From: JACCZX01 sp963791315
GTDB lineage: Bacteria > Pseudomonadota > Gammaproteobacteria > Burkholderiales > Burkholderiaceae_F
Direction: 5' to 3'
Assembly (NCBI GenBank): GCA_963791315.1
Contig: CAWBRQ010000005.1
Coordinates: forward strand, 62,001 to 126,000
DNA length: 64,000 bases
The notes under the pieces are model-generated. The model worked only from the letters and a program-made list of their open reading frames with translations. It was not told where the DNA came from and did no database searches. This document shows, piece by piece, positions 33,845-42,933 of the stretch. A program made the translations under genes and the position numbers. How positions within the stretch are numbered: the stretch's first letter is position 1; the number at the start of each line of letters is the position of its first letter.

Positions 33845-35327
33845 ATGAGTTCGGATATCGCAACGGTCGAGATCACGTTGATCTCGCACACCAACGCCGG
33901 CAAGACCACGCTCGCGCGTACGCTGCTTGGCCGCGACATCGGTGAAGTCAGAGACGCGCCGCATGTCACCGAGATCGCCGAGGCGCACACCCTGCTGCAA
34001 ACCGAAGCCGGCGATGTACTGCGGCTGTGGGATACACCGGGCTTCGGCGATTCCGCACGCTTAGTGCAGCGCCTTCGGCTCGCCGATAACCCGATCGGCT
34101 GGCTATTGCGCGAGGTGTGGGACCGCTACAGTGATCGCCCTTTCTGGTGCAGTCAGCAAGCGGTGCGGGCCGCGCGCGATAGCTCCGATGTGGTGCTGTA
34201 TCTGGTCAACGCGGCCGAAGATCCACGCGATGCCGGCTACGTGGCATTCGAGGCGCAGGTGCTGCGCTGGGTCGGCAAACCGGTCGTCGTGCTGCTGAAT
34301 CAGATCGGCCCGCCGCGCCCCGCAGACGAGGAGCGTGCGGAAGCGCAGCGCTGGAGCGCGCATCTCGAATCGCTTGGCGTAGCGAGCGAAGTGTTGGCAC
34401 TCGATGCATTCGCACGCTGCTGGGTTCAGGAGCGCGTGCTGCTCGACGCGGTCGGCCGCCGGTTGCCGGAAAACAAGCGCGCCGCTTACGCGCGCCTGGT
34501 CGGAACCTGGACCGCGCGCAACGTCGAGCGATTCGACGCCTCGATGCACATCCTTGCCGAGCATCTGTCGCGCGCGGCGTGCGACTTCGAGCCGGTGACG
34601 CCAGTCACGGCGTCAACCGCGCAAAAGTTGATGCATTCGATAGGCATCAAGCGCGACGGTCTCGACGCGACGCGCGAGCGTTCGATGCAGTCGCTCGCCA
34701 CGCGACTGGACGTCAGCATTCGCACTGCGACCGATCGTTTGATTCAGTTGCATGGACTCCAGGGCGAAGCCGCCGGCACCGTGCTGGAACGAATGCGAAC
34801 GCACTTTGCGATCCAGGAGCGCGTCGATGAGACACGCGCTGCGCTGTGGGGCAGCGTCGTCACCGGCGCGCTGGCGGGGCTGAAAGCCGACGTCGTCGCT
34901 GGCGGGTTGACGCTCGGCGCCGGCATGCTGGTGGGGGGTCTTATCGGCGGACTAAGCGGCGCGGGAATCGCCCGTGGGATGAACCGGCTGGCCGGGGCAG
35001 ATCAGCCCGAAGCACGCTGGTCGGCTGATTTCCTGAACGCGCTGGTGCGATCGAGCGTGCTGCGCTATTTGGCCGTTGCGCACTTTGGACGCGGCCGCGG
35101 AAAGTATGTGGAGGGCGAGGCGCCGTCGTTTTGGCGCAATGAAGTTGAGCAGCAGTTTGGTCTCCACGAAGCGGCGTTCCGCGCGCTTTGGGATCACCGC
35201 GCTTGGGTCGTCATCGCGCGAAAAGCTGATCGCGGAATTGCAGGCCGCCATCGCCAAGATGACCGTTGGAGTCCTTGAAAGACTGTATCCGAGCACTGTT
35301 CCCGCCGAGTTGCGTCTGGGCGCGTAA
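33845..35327 (+). CDS. DUF3482-domain GTPase, one frame break
   Basis: Repaired length about 493 residues. Era-like GTPase domain: P-loop SHTNAGKTTLARTLLG, switch II LWDTPGFGDSARL, and N-K-x-D-like VVLLNQIGPPR (NQIG in place of NKxD). DUF3482 follows, with AFARCWVQERVLLDAVGRRL, then a Gly-rich membrane hairpin GGLTLGAGMLVGGLIGGLSG. The last part is out of frame from about 35200: EKLIAELQAAIAKMTVGVLE and RLYPSTVPAELRLGA continue in the +1 frame to a stop at 35327. One inserted base explains it. It forms an operon with the DUF2868 gene. Confidence 0.82.
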
Positions 35328-35399
35328 TCGCGCGCCTCCCGGGCATACGTCTTGCAATCACCAGTCTCTCGGGATGAGCCCGACAGACATGGAGACGGT

Positions 35400-35579
35400 A
35401 TGAACAAGGATCAGGTTAAGGGACGTACGAATACGGTGACCGGCAAGATCAAGGAAGAGGTCGGCAAGGCAACAGGAGACAAAGACCTCGAAGTCAAAGG
35501 CACCGCAGAAAAGGTCGGCGGCAAGGTTCGCTCGACATTCGGGGACGTCAAGAGTGACATCAAGAAAAGCACACGTTAG
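35400..35579 (+). CDS. CsbD family stress-response protein
   Basis: 59 residues, hydrophilic and helical: NKDQVKGRTNTVTGKIKEEV, GKATGDKDLEVKGTAEKVGG, KVRSTFGDVKSDIKKSTR. The repeated K-G-x-x-x-x-x-G-K pattern is diagnostic of CsbD, a general-stress-induced family of unknown biochemistry. The ATG at 35400 has GGAGA upstream. Its stop overlaps the convergent gene by 4 nt. Confidence 0.9.
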   Translation: MNKDQVKGRTNTVTGKIKEEVGKATGDKDLEVKGTAEKVGGKVRSTFGDVKSDIKKSTR

Positions 35580-36139
35580 GAGTTTTTGACCGGCGGCGAG
35601 GCGGCAGCGCGCTGCGTAGTGGGTCGGCGCCCATTCACTTCGCCCCGGTCACCATCAATCCACGCGTACAGCGACATGCGTTCAAGGCGCAGCAACGCGC
35701 GCTGCTGGCGGCCGACGCAACGCAGATATTGCGCGATTACCGCGTTGTTCTTAGCGAAAGCCAACAAAGGTGTCGCTTCGCGGAGCGTCACATCGGCATA
35801 GCGCTGTTCAACCTCAGCCAAGCCTCGAGCCGCGCGCTCAAGCGCCCATTGCCCGTAGAGGTGGGCGATAACGACGGCAACCGCGAGCGGAACACTAGCC
35901 GCGCCGAATAGTGCCGAGCTGGCGTGCGCCATCTCAAAGGCAGCTCCGACGTCAGCAGCCCATGCCAGGAACATTCCAACACCGAAAAACCGCGCGATAC
36001 CGGCGCGCCGCTCCAGCTCTCGCCACTGCTTTGCCTCGGACGCTTGGCGGCGCTGCAACTCAAGCGCGTCGGGCGGAAATGCGAGTACATCAATAGGTTC
36101 GACAGCCGTCTTGCGTGTAGCGCTTACTTCCACATCCAT
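35576..36139 (-). CDS. Two-helix membrane protein, hypothetical
   Basis: 187 residues, family not recognised. The soluble N-terminus (EPIDVLAFPPDALELQRRQA) is followed by a membrane hairpin (GIARFFGVGMFLAWAADVGA, then FGAASVPLAVAVVIAHLYGQ) and a basic cytoplasmic tail (YADVTLREATPLLAFAKNNA, LERMSLYAWIDGDRGEVNGR). No signal peptide. It stands alone; 211 nt of apparently empty sequence separates it from glmS. Confidence 0.6.
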   Translation of the reverse strand: MDVEVSATRKTAVEPIDVLAFPPDALELQRRQASEAKQWRELERRAGIARFFGVGMFLAWAADVGAAFEMAHASSALFGAASVPLAVAVVIAHLYGQWALERAARGLAEVEQRYADVTLREATPLLAFAKNNAVIAQYLRCVGRQQRALLRLERMSLYAWIDGDRGEVNGRRPTTQRAAASPPVKNS

Positions 36140-36350
36140 CTGCTTCCGAGTCGTCGAACAGCAACAGTGGTTCGACTTACCCGCTTGCGAGGCGTTCGCA
36201 GTTCAGTCTCGCGCAGCCGAAATTAGCGACGGAAATTGGTTACGGGAAAACAAGGTCGCGTGGCTAACGGTCGGCCCACGCGTGCAAAGGAAAGTACTCT
36301 GCCGCGCCTGCCGCGCGAGGTGTGGCCACTTTGAATACAGCCTACGCCGG

Positions 36351-38168
36351 TCACTCCACCGTCACCGACTTCGCCAGATTTCTCGGCTTATCGACGTCGG
36401 TCTTGCGCGCGACGGCTGTGTGATATGCGAGCAGTTGCAGCGGTACGACGTGCAGGATCGGTGACAGCGGGCCGTAGTGCTCGGGCAGCTTGATGACGTG
36501 AATGCCCGGCGCCGATTCGATGTGCGAATCGGCATCGGCGAAGACATAGAGCTCGCCGCCTCGCGCGCGCACTTCCTGCATGTTCGACTTCAGTTTTTCG
36601 ACCAGTGCGTCGTTGGGCGCCACGGTGACGACCGGCATTTCCGCGGTGACCAGTGCCAGCGGGCCGTGCTTCAGCTCACCGGCCGGGTAAGCCTCGGCGT
36701 GGATGTAGCTGATCTCTTTCAGCTTCAACGCTCCCTCGAGCGCGATCGGGTAATGCAGCCCACGCCCAAGAAACAAGGCATGCTCTTTGCGCGCGAACTG
36801 CTGCGACCAGGCGATCACCTGCGGCTCGAGTGCGAGCACCGCCTGCAGCGCTGCGGGAAGATGTCGTAAAGCACGAATGTGTTCGCGCTCGGCTTCTGCA
36901 TCGAGACGGCCGCGCAGCTTTGCGAGCGTCAGTGTCAATAGAAACAAGGCGACCAACTGTGTCGTAAATGCCTTGGTCGATGCCACACCGATCTCAACTC
37001 CGGCGCGAGTAAAAAACTGCAGCTCCGTTTGGCGCGCCATCGCGCTGGTCGCGACATTGATGATGCCGAGCGTGTGCGTCATTCCGAGCGCGCGAGCATG
37101 CTTCAGCGCTGCAAGCGTATCTGCCGTCTCGCCTGACTGCGAAATCACGACGACCAGTGTGCGCGGATTCGGCACGCTGTCGCGATATCGATATTCGCTG
37201 GCAATTTCGACTTGTGTCGGCAGCCCGACGATCGACTCGAGCCAGACCTTCGCTGTCAGTCCGGCGAAGTAGCTCGTGCCACATGCAAGTATCAGCGCGG
37301 AATCGACTCCCGCCAGCACTTCGGCCGCTTTGTCACCAAACAGCGCCGGCGTAATCGATTCGATTCTTTCGATCGTGTCGCTGATGGCGCGCGGTTGCTC
37401 GAAGATCTCCTTTTGCATGTAATGCTGGTACGGACCGAGCTCAGCGCCGCCGGCCGCGGCCGTGACGGTATGCACCGGCCGCTGCACATGCGCACCCGAC
37501 GCATCGACGATCTGTACACGCTTGAGTTCGATATCGACGACGTCACCGTCTTCGAGGTAGATGATCTGATCGGTAGTGCCTGCGAGCGCCAGCGCGTCTG
37601 ATGCGAGGAAATTCTCTTCCGTGCCAAGACCAACCACCAGCGGCGATCCGCTGCGCGCGCCGACCAGGCGTTGCGGCTCGCTCTTGTGCATCACCGCGAT
37701 CGCATACGCACCCTTGAATCGCGAGGCCGCCGCGCGCACAGCAGCAAGCAGATCACCGCGATACAGCTGATGAATCAGATGCGCAATGACCTCGCTATCG
37801 GTTTCGGTGACGAACTCGTAGCCGGCGTTTTTCAAATCCGCACGAATCGACTCGTAGTTTTCGATGATCCCGTTATGTACGACTGCCACTTCGTTGCGCG
37901 AAAAATGCGGATGCGCGTTCGATGTGATCGGCGCGCCGTGGGTTGCCCACCGTGTGTGCGAAATACCGAGGTGGCCCGCCAGCGCCGACTGCTCGATCTG
38001 CGACTCGAGTTCGGCGACGCGCGCGGTGCTGCGAGACCGTGTCAGCTGGCCATCCTGCAGCAACGCTACGCCGCATGAGTCGTATCCGCGATACTCGAGC
38101 CGACGCAGGCCTTCGACCAGGATCGGAGTGATATCGCGCGTCGCGACCGCGCCTACGATGCCGCACAT
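36351..38168 (-). CDS. glmS: Glutamine--fructose-6-phosphate aminotransferase (isomerizing)
   Basis: 605 residues, the normal size. N-terminal glutaminase domain starts MCGIVGAVATRD with the nucleophile Cys2 and contains RRLEYRGYDSCGVAL and GHLGISHTRWATHGAP. Two SIS sugar-isomerase domains follow: LILACGTSYFAGLTAKVWLE, VVVISQSGETADTLAALKHA, and near the end HAEAYPAGELKHGPLALV and the C-terminus KPRNLAKSVTVE. It makes glucosamine-6-phosphate from fructose-6-phosphate and glutamine, the first step to UDP-GlcNAc. It lies 10 nt after glmU as one operon. No glmS ribozyme is expected or seen. Confidence 0.97.
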   Translation of the reverse strand: MCGIVGAVATRDITPILVEGLRRLEYRGYDSCGVALLQDGQLTRSRSTARVAELESQIEQSALAGHLGISHTRWATHGAPITSNAHPHFSRNEVAVVHNGIIENYESIRADLKNAGYEFVTETDSEVIAHLIHQLYRGDLLAAVRAAASRFKGAYAIAVMHKSEPQRLVGARSGSPLVVGLGTEENFLASDALALAGTTDQIIYLEDGDVVDIELKRVQIVDASGAHVQRPVHTVTAAAGGAELGPYQHYMQKEIFEQPRAISDTIERIESITPALFGDKAAEVLAGVDSALILACGTSYFAGLTAKVWLESIVGLPTQVEIASEYRYRDSVPNPRTLVVVISQSGETADTLAALKHARALGMTHTLGIINVATSAMARQTELQFFTRAGVEIGVASTKAFTTQLVALFLLTLTLAKLRGRLDAEAEREHIRALRHLPAALQAVLALEPQVIAWSQQFARKEHALFLGRGLHYPIALEGALKLKEISYIHAEAYPAGELKHGPLALVTAEMPVVTVAPNDALVEKLKSNMQEVRARGGELYVFADADSHIESAPGIHVIKLPEHYGPLSPILHVVPLQLLAYHTAVARKTDVDKPRNLAKSVTVE

Positions 38169-38178
38169 TGCATTGCCC

Positions 38179-39573
38179 TTACGATTTCTTCTCTTTCGTC
38201 GGCCGCTTCCAGCCGTCTAATGTCGTCTGCTTGGCGCGCGCTACCGTGAGCTTGCCTTCGGGCGCATTCTTCGAGATGGTCGAGCCACCCGCGATCGTCG
38301 CACCCTGGCCAATCGTGACCGGCGCCACCAGCACGGCATTCGATCCGATCGATACATTATCGCCGATGACAGTGCGATGTTTGCGCGCGCCGTCGTAATT
38401 GGCGGTGATCGTACCCGCACCGATGTTGACGTTGGCTCCCACGGTCGCGTCACCGACGTAGGCCAGATGGTTCGCTTTCGAACCGCGGCCTAGCGTGCTA
38501 GCTTTGACTTCGACGAAGTTGCCGATGTGAACTTCATCGGCCAGCAGCGCACCGGGACGCAGGCGTGCATACGGACCGATTCGCGCAGCGGCACCAATTG
38601 TCGCGCCGTCGAGATGCGAAAACGGCAATACCTCGGTGCCGGCGCCGATTGAGCAATTACGCAGCACGCAGTAGGCACCGACGCGAACACCTTCGGCAAG
38701 ATCGACCTGTCCCTCGAAGACACAGCCGACATCAATTGAGACGTTGCTCTCGACATTTACGTTGCCTCGCACGTCAATACGCGCCGGGTCGGCCAACGTT
38801 GTGCCGCGGCTCATCAGCTCGCTTGCGATTCGCCGCTGCGCAATGCGCTCGATGCTGGCGAGCTGTTCCTTGCTGTTAACACCGCGGGTTTCGTCGCTAT
38901 CGCCGCATTCGACGGCAACCACCCGGCAATGCTCTGCAACCGCCTGTGCGATCACATCGGGAAGGTAATACTCGCGCTGCGCATTTTCATTTGACAGCGC
39001 CTTGAGCCAACGCTTCAGCTTGGCAGTGGGCGCCATCAGGATGCCGGTGTTGACCTCCGTCAACTTGCGCTCATCGTCATCTGCGTCGCGCTCTTCCACG
39101 ATACGCAGCACGTTGCCATGCCAATCACGCACGATGCGGCCATAGCCGGAAGGCTGCGTCAGCTGCACCGTTAACAACGCCACATCGCCAGCGGCCGCGA
39201 ACAACCGCTGCAGCGTCGACGAGCGGATCAACGGCACGTCCCCGTATAGAACCAAAGTCGGGGCGGCGTCGTCCAGCAGCGGCTCTGCCTGCAGCACGGC
39301 GTGGCCTGTTCCCAGCTGTGTCGACTGCTCGACGTAGCGCAGCGAGCGATCGCTTTTTGGCCCCGCAGGGAACATTTCTTGCACTTGTTTTGACTCGTAG
39401 CCTACGACTACCACTATATTCACGGGCATGCCGGTCGTAGCGCCACCGACCGCATCAAGCACGTGGGCCAGCATCGGGCGGCCGGCAACGAGGTGCAGTA
39501 CTTTCGGCAGAGGTTTGGCGAGCGCGGGACCCATCCGCTTACCTTGGCCTGCAGCAAGTATCACGATGTTCAT
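38179..39573 (-). CDS. glmU: Bifunctional GlcNAc-1-phosphate uridyltransferase / GlcN-1-phosphate acetyltransferase
   Basis: 464 residues. Pyrophosphorylase domain: VILAAGQGKRMGPALAKPLP (nucleotide loop), EQSTQLGTGHAVL, LYGDVPLIRSSTL and EVNTGILMAP. The left-handed beta-helix acetyltransferase domain shows hexapeptide repeats from ~255 on (TLADPARIDVRGNVNVESNV) and SKANHLAYVGDATVG, NIGAGTITANYDGARKHRTV, FIGSNA-like IGSNAVLVAPVTIG. It makes UDP-GlcNAc for peptidoglycan and LPS. It is the first gene of glmU-glmS, with a divergent lipoprotein gene upstream. Confidence 0.97.
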   Translation of the reverse strand: MNIVILAAGQGKRMGPALAKPLPKVLHLVAGRPMLAHVLDAVGGATTGMPVNIVVVVGYESKQVQEMFPAGPKSDRSLRYVEQSTQLGTGHAVLQAEPLLDDAAPTLVLYGDVPLIRSSTLQRLFAAAGDVALLTVQLTQPSGYGRIVRDWHGNVLRIVEERDADDDERKLTEVNTGILMAPTAKLKRWLKALSNENAQREYYLPDVIAQAVAEHCRVVAVECGDSDETRGVNSKEQLASIERIAQRRIASELMSRGTTLADPARIDVRGNVNVESNVSIDVGCVFEGQVDLAEGVRVGAYCVLRNCSIGAGTEVLPFSHLDGATIGAAARIGPYARLRPGALLADEVHIGNFVEVKASTLGRGSKANHLAYVGDATVGANVNIGAGTITANYDGARKHRTVIGDNVSIGSNAVLVAPVTIGQGATIAGGSTISKNAPEGKLTVARAKQTTLDGWKRPTKEKKS

Positions 39574-39601
39574 GCGGTGTAGGTAATAAGCGGAGGTCCG
39601 A

Positions 39602-40504
39602 TTGCGTAACGATTCTAGTTCACCGATGGACGGCCCTACCGCGGTGTGGGTCAGTCGTCTGGCGGCGATCGCCGCACTTGCGGTGTCGGTTGCAAGCTGC
39701 GCCGCGATGAAGATTGGCTACAACAACGCTGACACGCTGGCGCTGCTGCAGCTCGATAGCTACCTGGATTTGACCGACGAGCAAGAGCAGACGGTCAAGG
39801 AGCGGGTCAATGCGCTGCTCGCCTGGCACCGCACAACGCAGCTGCGCGATTACGTTGCGTTTATCGACAAGACGCGCGCGAAACTCAGTGGCCGCATCAC
39901 AGCCGCCGACGTGATGGATTTCAACCAGCAACTGAACACGCGGATGATGACGGCGGCCGACAGGGCGGCACCTGATATCGCACACATAGCGCTGACTTTG
40001 TCGCCGGAACAGATCGACCGCGCCGCCAAGAAGGTGGGTAACGATGCTACGAAAGCACGCCGCGAGTTCGTGCGCCTTGAAAAAGATTCCGGCGCCGAAA
40101 GGGCCAAGAAGTATGGTGAGCGCGCCGAGTCTTGGTTCGGCAAACTCACGGACGAGCAGAAAGAGATCATCCGCAAGTCGTTGGCGAGCCGGCCTACCGA
40201 TGCGACATGGTGGATCGACGAGCGCGAGCGCCGCCAGCGCGAGTTCCTCGCGCTGCTGCGCAAGATTCAGGCGGATCGCCCTACCGAAGAGGTTGCTGCA
40301 CGCTGGCTGCGTACCTATTTCACACATCTCGATGTGGCACCAGAAGCTGAACGCCGCGCCCGCGCCGAGTCGTACCGGCGTAGCAGTGCCGAGTTGACCG
40401 CACAGCTAATCAATCACGCGACGCCCGAACAACGTGCAGCACTCGACAAGAAACTAAACGACTACGCGCAGGATTTCAGGGCGCTCGCGGCGCAAGCCGG
40501 CTAG
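39602..40504 (+). CDS. DUF6279 family lipoprotein
   Basis: 300 residues with a TTG start, chosen because GGAGG lies 5 nt upstream; an ATG eight codons in is an alternative. The lipoprotein signal peptide is AIAALAVSVASC, with the lipidated Cys in the lipobox. Mature residues (MKIGYNNADTLALLQLDSYL, DLTDEQEQTVKERVNALLAW, HRTTQLRDYVAFI) are typical of DUF6279. The rest is helical and charged (SPEQIDRAAKKVGNDATKAR, SWFGKLTDEQKEIIRKSLAS). Role unknown; an envelope location is predicted. It converges with the symporter gene with 9 nt between stops. Confidence 0.8.
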   Translation: MRNDSSSPMDGPTAVWVSRLAAIAALAVSVASCAAMKIGYNNADTLALLQLDSYLDLTDEQEQTVKERVNALLAWHRTTQLRDYVAFIDKTRAKLSGRITAADVMDFNQQLNTRMMTAADRAAPDIAHIALTLSPEQIDRAAKKVGNDATKARREFVRLEKDSGAERAKKYGERAESWFGKLTDEQKEIIRKSLASRPTDATWWIDERERRQREFLALLRKIQADRPTEEVAARWLRTYFTHLDVAPEAERRARAESYRRSSAELTAQLINHATPEQRAALDKKLNDYAQDFRALAAQAG

Positions 40505-40513
40505 GTGGCGCGC

Positions 40514-41938
40514 CTACTCGGCACCCTGAGCGCGCGGCGCCGGTGCCGATAACAGCGAGCCGCCGAACATTCCGGCGCCCGCCATCAGGAATCCGCCAAG
40601 CACCGGCGGAAACACCTGCCCGAGTTGCGAGTATTCGAGCAACGCCCACGTACTCATACCCAGTACGATCGACCAGATCGCCCCCTGTGTCGTCGAGCGG
40701 CGCCAGTAAAGCCCGCATACCAGCGGCCAGAACGCGCCGACGACCGGGAACTGATACGCCTTCGAGACCAGCTCGTAGATCGGCGTACCGATCATGATGA
40801 TCGAATAAATCAGCACGCACAGGGTGAAGACGATCACCGTCAGCCGCATGTACAGCAACTCCTGCTTGTCGTTCATCTTGACGAAGTTCTTCAGCACGTT
40901 CTCGACGAACGTCGTCGAAGGGGCAAGCAGGGTGGCCGACGCGGTCGACATGATCGCCGCCAGCAGCGCGCCGAAGAACGCGACTTGCAGCCACACCGGC
41001 ATATGTTCCATCACCAGTGTCGGCAGAATTTTTTGCGAATCCTCTTTCAGCAAGGCGTTGGCAGCCTCTGGCATCACCAGGAACGCAGAAAGCCCGATAA
41101 AAATCGGCACCAAGGCGAAGACCATATACGAGACACCGCCGATGATCGGCCCCTTGACCGACGTGTCGGCGTCCTTCGCCGACATCACGCGCTGAAACAC
41201 GTCCTGCTGCGGGATCGAGCCGATCATGATGGTGATGGCCGCGCCGGTCCAGAACAGCCACTCGTGCGCGCCGCCGGTCGGAAAAAACCGGAACATCTCA
41301 CGCGATCGTGCGTACTCGATCACTTTGCCGGCGCCGCCCGCCTGATCGGCCGCGAAGACGGCGATCAGCGAGAGCCCAACGATGATGATCACCATCTGGA
41401 ACGTGTCGGTCAGCGCGACGGACCACATGCCACCGAACAATGTGTACCCGAGCACGATCACCGTACCGAGCACCATGCCCCAAGCCACGCTGATGCCACC
41501 CGCCGACAGCAGATTGAACACCAGCCCAAGCGCGGTGATTTGCGCAGCGACCCACCCGAGATAGGAAATCAAAATCACGATGGAGCTGAAGATCTCGACT
41601 CCGCGGCCGTAACGGCGTCGATAAAAATCGCCGATCGTCAGCAAATCCATGTTGTAGAGCTTGCGTGCGAAGAACATCCCCACCAGGACGAGGCACAGGC
41701 CAGCGCCAAACGGGTCTTCGACGGTGTTACGAAATCCGCCTTCGACGAACTTTGACGGAATGCCAAGCACGGTCTCGGAGCCGAACCAGGTCGCAAACGT
41801 CGTGGCAACGATGACAAACAGCGGCAGCGAACGCCCCGCCAGCGCGTAGTCGGCCGTATTTTTGACGCGAGTGGCGGCATACACGCCGATCCCGATCGAC
41901 GCGACCAGATACAGCGCGATAAAAACGAGCAATGTCAT
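40514..41938 (-). CDS. Sodium:solute symporter family protein
   Basis: 474-residue SSS/SLC5-type transporter with about 13 helices. Family marks: ADYALAGRSLPLFVIVATTF near the start, TWFGSETVLGIPSKFVEGGF, TLFGGMWSVALTDTFQMVI, GSIPQQDVFQRVMSAKDADT, and ALLAAIMSTASATLLAPSTT (the Na+-site serines of helix 8). It would import an organic solute with Na+. Substrate cannot be read from sequence; relatives carry proline, pantothenate, acetate or sugars. Transcribed alone. Confidence 0.9.
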   Translation of the reverse strand: MTLLVFIALYLVASIGIGVYAATRVKNTADYALAGRSLPLFVIVATTFATWFGSETVLGIPSKFVEGGFRNTVEDPFGAGLCLVLVGMFFARKLYNMDLLTIGDFYRRRYGRGVEIFSSIVILISYLGWVAAQITALGLVFNLLSAGGISVAWGMVLGTVIVLGYTLFGGMWSVALTDTFQMVIIIVGLSLIAVFAADQAGGAGKVIEYARSREMFRFFPTGGAHEWLFWTGAAITIMIGSIPQQDVFQRVMSAKDADTSVKGPIIGGVSYMVFALVPIFIGLSAFLVMPEAANALLKEDSQKILPTLVMEHMPVWLQVAFFGALLAAIMSTASATLLAPSTTFVENVLKNFVKMNDKQELLYMRLTVIVFTLCVLIYSIIMIGTPIYELVSKAYQFPVVGAFWPLVCGLYWRRSTTQGAIWSIVLGMSTWALLEYSQLGQVFPPVLGGFLMAGAGMFGGSLLSAPAPRAQGAE

Positions 41939-42006
41939 AGCTTGGGCGTCAACACTTGCGAGGGAAAACGGCGCGCATTATGAAGCAAGCTTCGCGCTGA
42001 CTGAAT

Positions 42007-42933
42007 CTAGATCTGCTCGACGCGATAACCCTTCGCCTTCAGCTGCTCGACGATGCTCTTCGGCCCCACCAGATGCAGCGATCCGACCGCGATGAAGTGC
42101 GGCCCAGGCTGGCGCAGCAATTCTTCGATCTTGCGGGTCATCACTACGTCGCGCTGATACAGAAACTTGTCGTCAAACTCGCGCTTGGCTTCCGGATCGT
42201 CAAACCCTTTCTGATTGAGCTTGAACGCGGCGTCGGCGTCGCCTTTTTTCCAGGCACTGACGATGTCGTTGATGACCTGGAGTGTGCGGTCGCTGTTGGC
42301 GACAAACTCACTCAGCATCGCGATCTGCAGTCGCGCACTCAACCCGTCCATTATCGCCAGCTGCTGTTCGCCGGGTTCCAGCTCGATGACTCGTTTGCCG
42401 CTCGCGTTGGCTTTCTGAATCAGGTAGTTGTCGATTCCTGCGTCGGGGCTGAACCCCAGCTGCTGCAGCTTGGTTGCTGCCAGAACCAGCATCGCGCCCC
42501 ATGGCTTCACCTTTGCGATTGCCGCTTCGGGTACTTGCAGCCTGGCGGCCTCAGCCGTGGTCTGTTGGTATAGTGATTTGCCGATCCGCGCCTCGAGAGT
42601 GTCGTCGCCTGCCAGCAGCATCCGCTGCACGGCGCTTCCCATATCCATGTTCGCAGCGTCGAGCTCAACCACGAGCGTCTTGGAGCCGGCGAACGCTTTT
42701 TCGATCGTTGGATTCAGCGGCAGCCACTCGCGCTTCCACGCGTGCACGGTGCCCAACAGGTAACTCATCCGGCCGTCTTTCTCTACCTTCCAGAACAGAC
42801 CGCGATCGCTCGACACCACCGACGGCATCGCTTGACCGCAGGCGGAGCTGGCCGTCAGCAAGCCCAGCATGAGCGCCGAGACGGCAATACCCGTGCGCCA
42901 GGTGTTCTGCATATTTTTTAGGCATGCGCTCAT
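42007..42933 (-). CDS. TraB/GumN family protein
   Basis: 308 residues. Signal sequence to about residue 32 (ALMLGLLTASSACGQAMPSV), possibly a lipoprotein signal. Family motifs: RMSYLLGTVHAWKREW (G-T-x-H near the start), LVVELDAANMDM, KRVIELEPGEQQLAIMDGLS (E-x-x-x-E-Q), and FIAVGSLHLVGPKSIVEQLK (G-x-x-H-L near the end). Paired GxxH motifs and a Glu are seen in the Tiki/TraB metalloprotease clan, so a metal-dependent hydrolase is plausible. Its ATG overlaps the stop of the upstream lipoprotein gene by 4 nt (ATGA), so they are made together. Confidence 0.85.
   Translation of the reverse strand: MSACLKNMQNTWRTGIAVSALMLGLLTASSACGQAMPSVVSSDRGLFWKVEKDGRMSYLLGTVHAWKREWLPLNPTIEKAFAGSKTLVVELDAANMDMGSAVQRMLLAGDDTLEARIGKSLYQQTTAEAARLQVPEAAIAKVKPWGAMLVLAATKLQQLGFSPDAGIDNYLIQKANASGKRVIELEPGEQQLAIMDGLSARLQIAMLSEFVANSDRTLQVINDIVSAWKKGDADAAFKLNQKGFDDPEAKREFDDKFLYQRDVVMTRKIEELLRQPGPHFIAVGSLHLVGPKSIVEQLKAKGYRVEQI

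Noticed and set aside
36140..36350. Plus-strand open frame (36111-36464) spanning the glmS 3' flank
   Set aside because: Half of it lies antisense to glmS; the rest has no family features or ribosome site. The gap looks empty.
40625..41755. 376-codon plus-strand open frame opposite the sodium:solute symporter
   Set aside because: Arg/His/Gln-rich shadow of a GC-rich gene; the minus-strand reading has clear membrane helices and family motifs.
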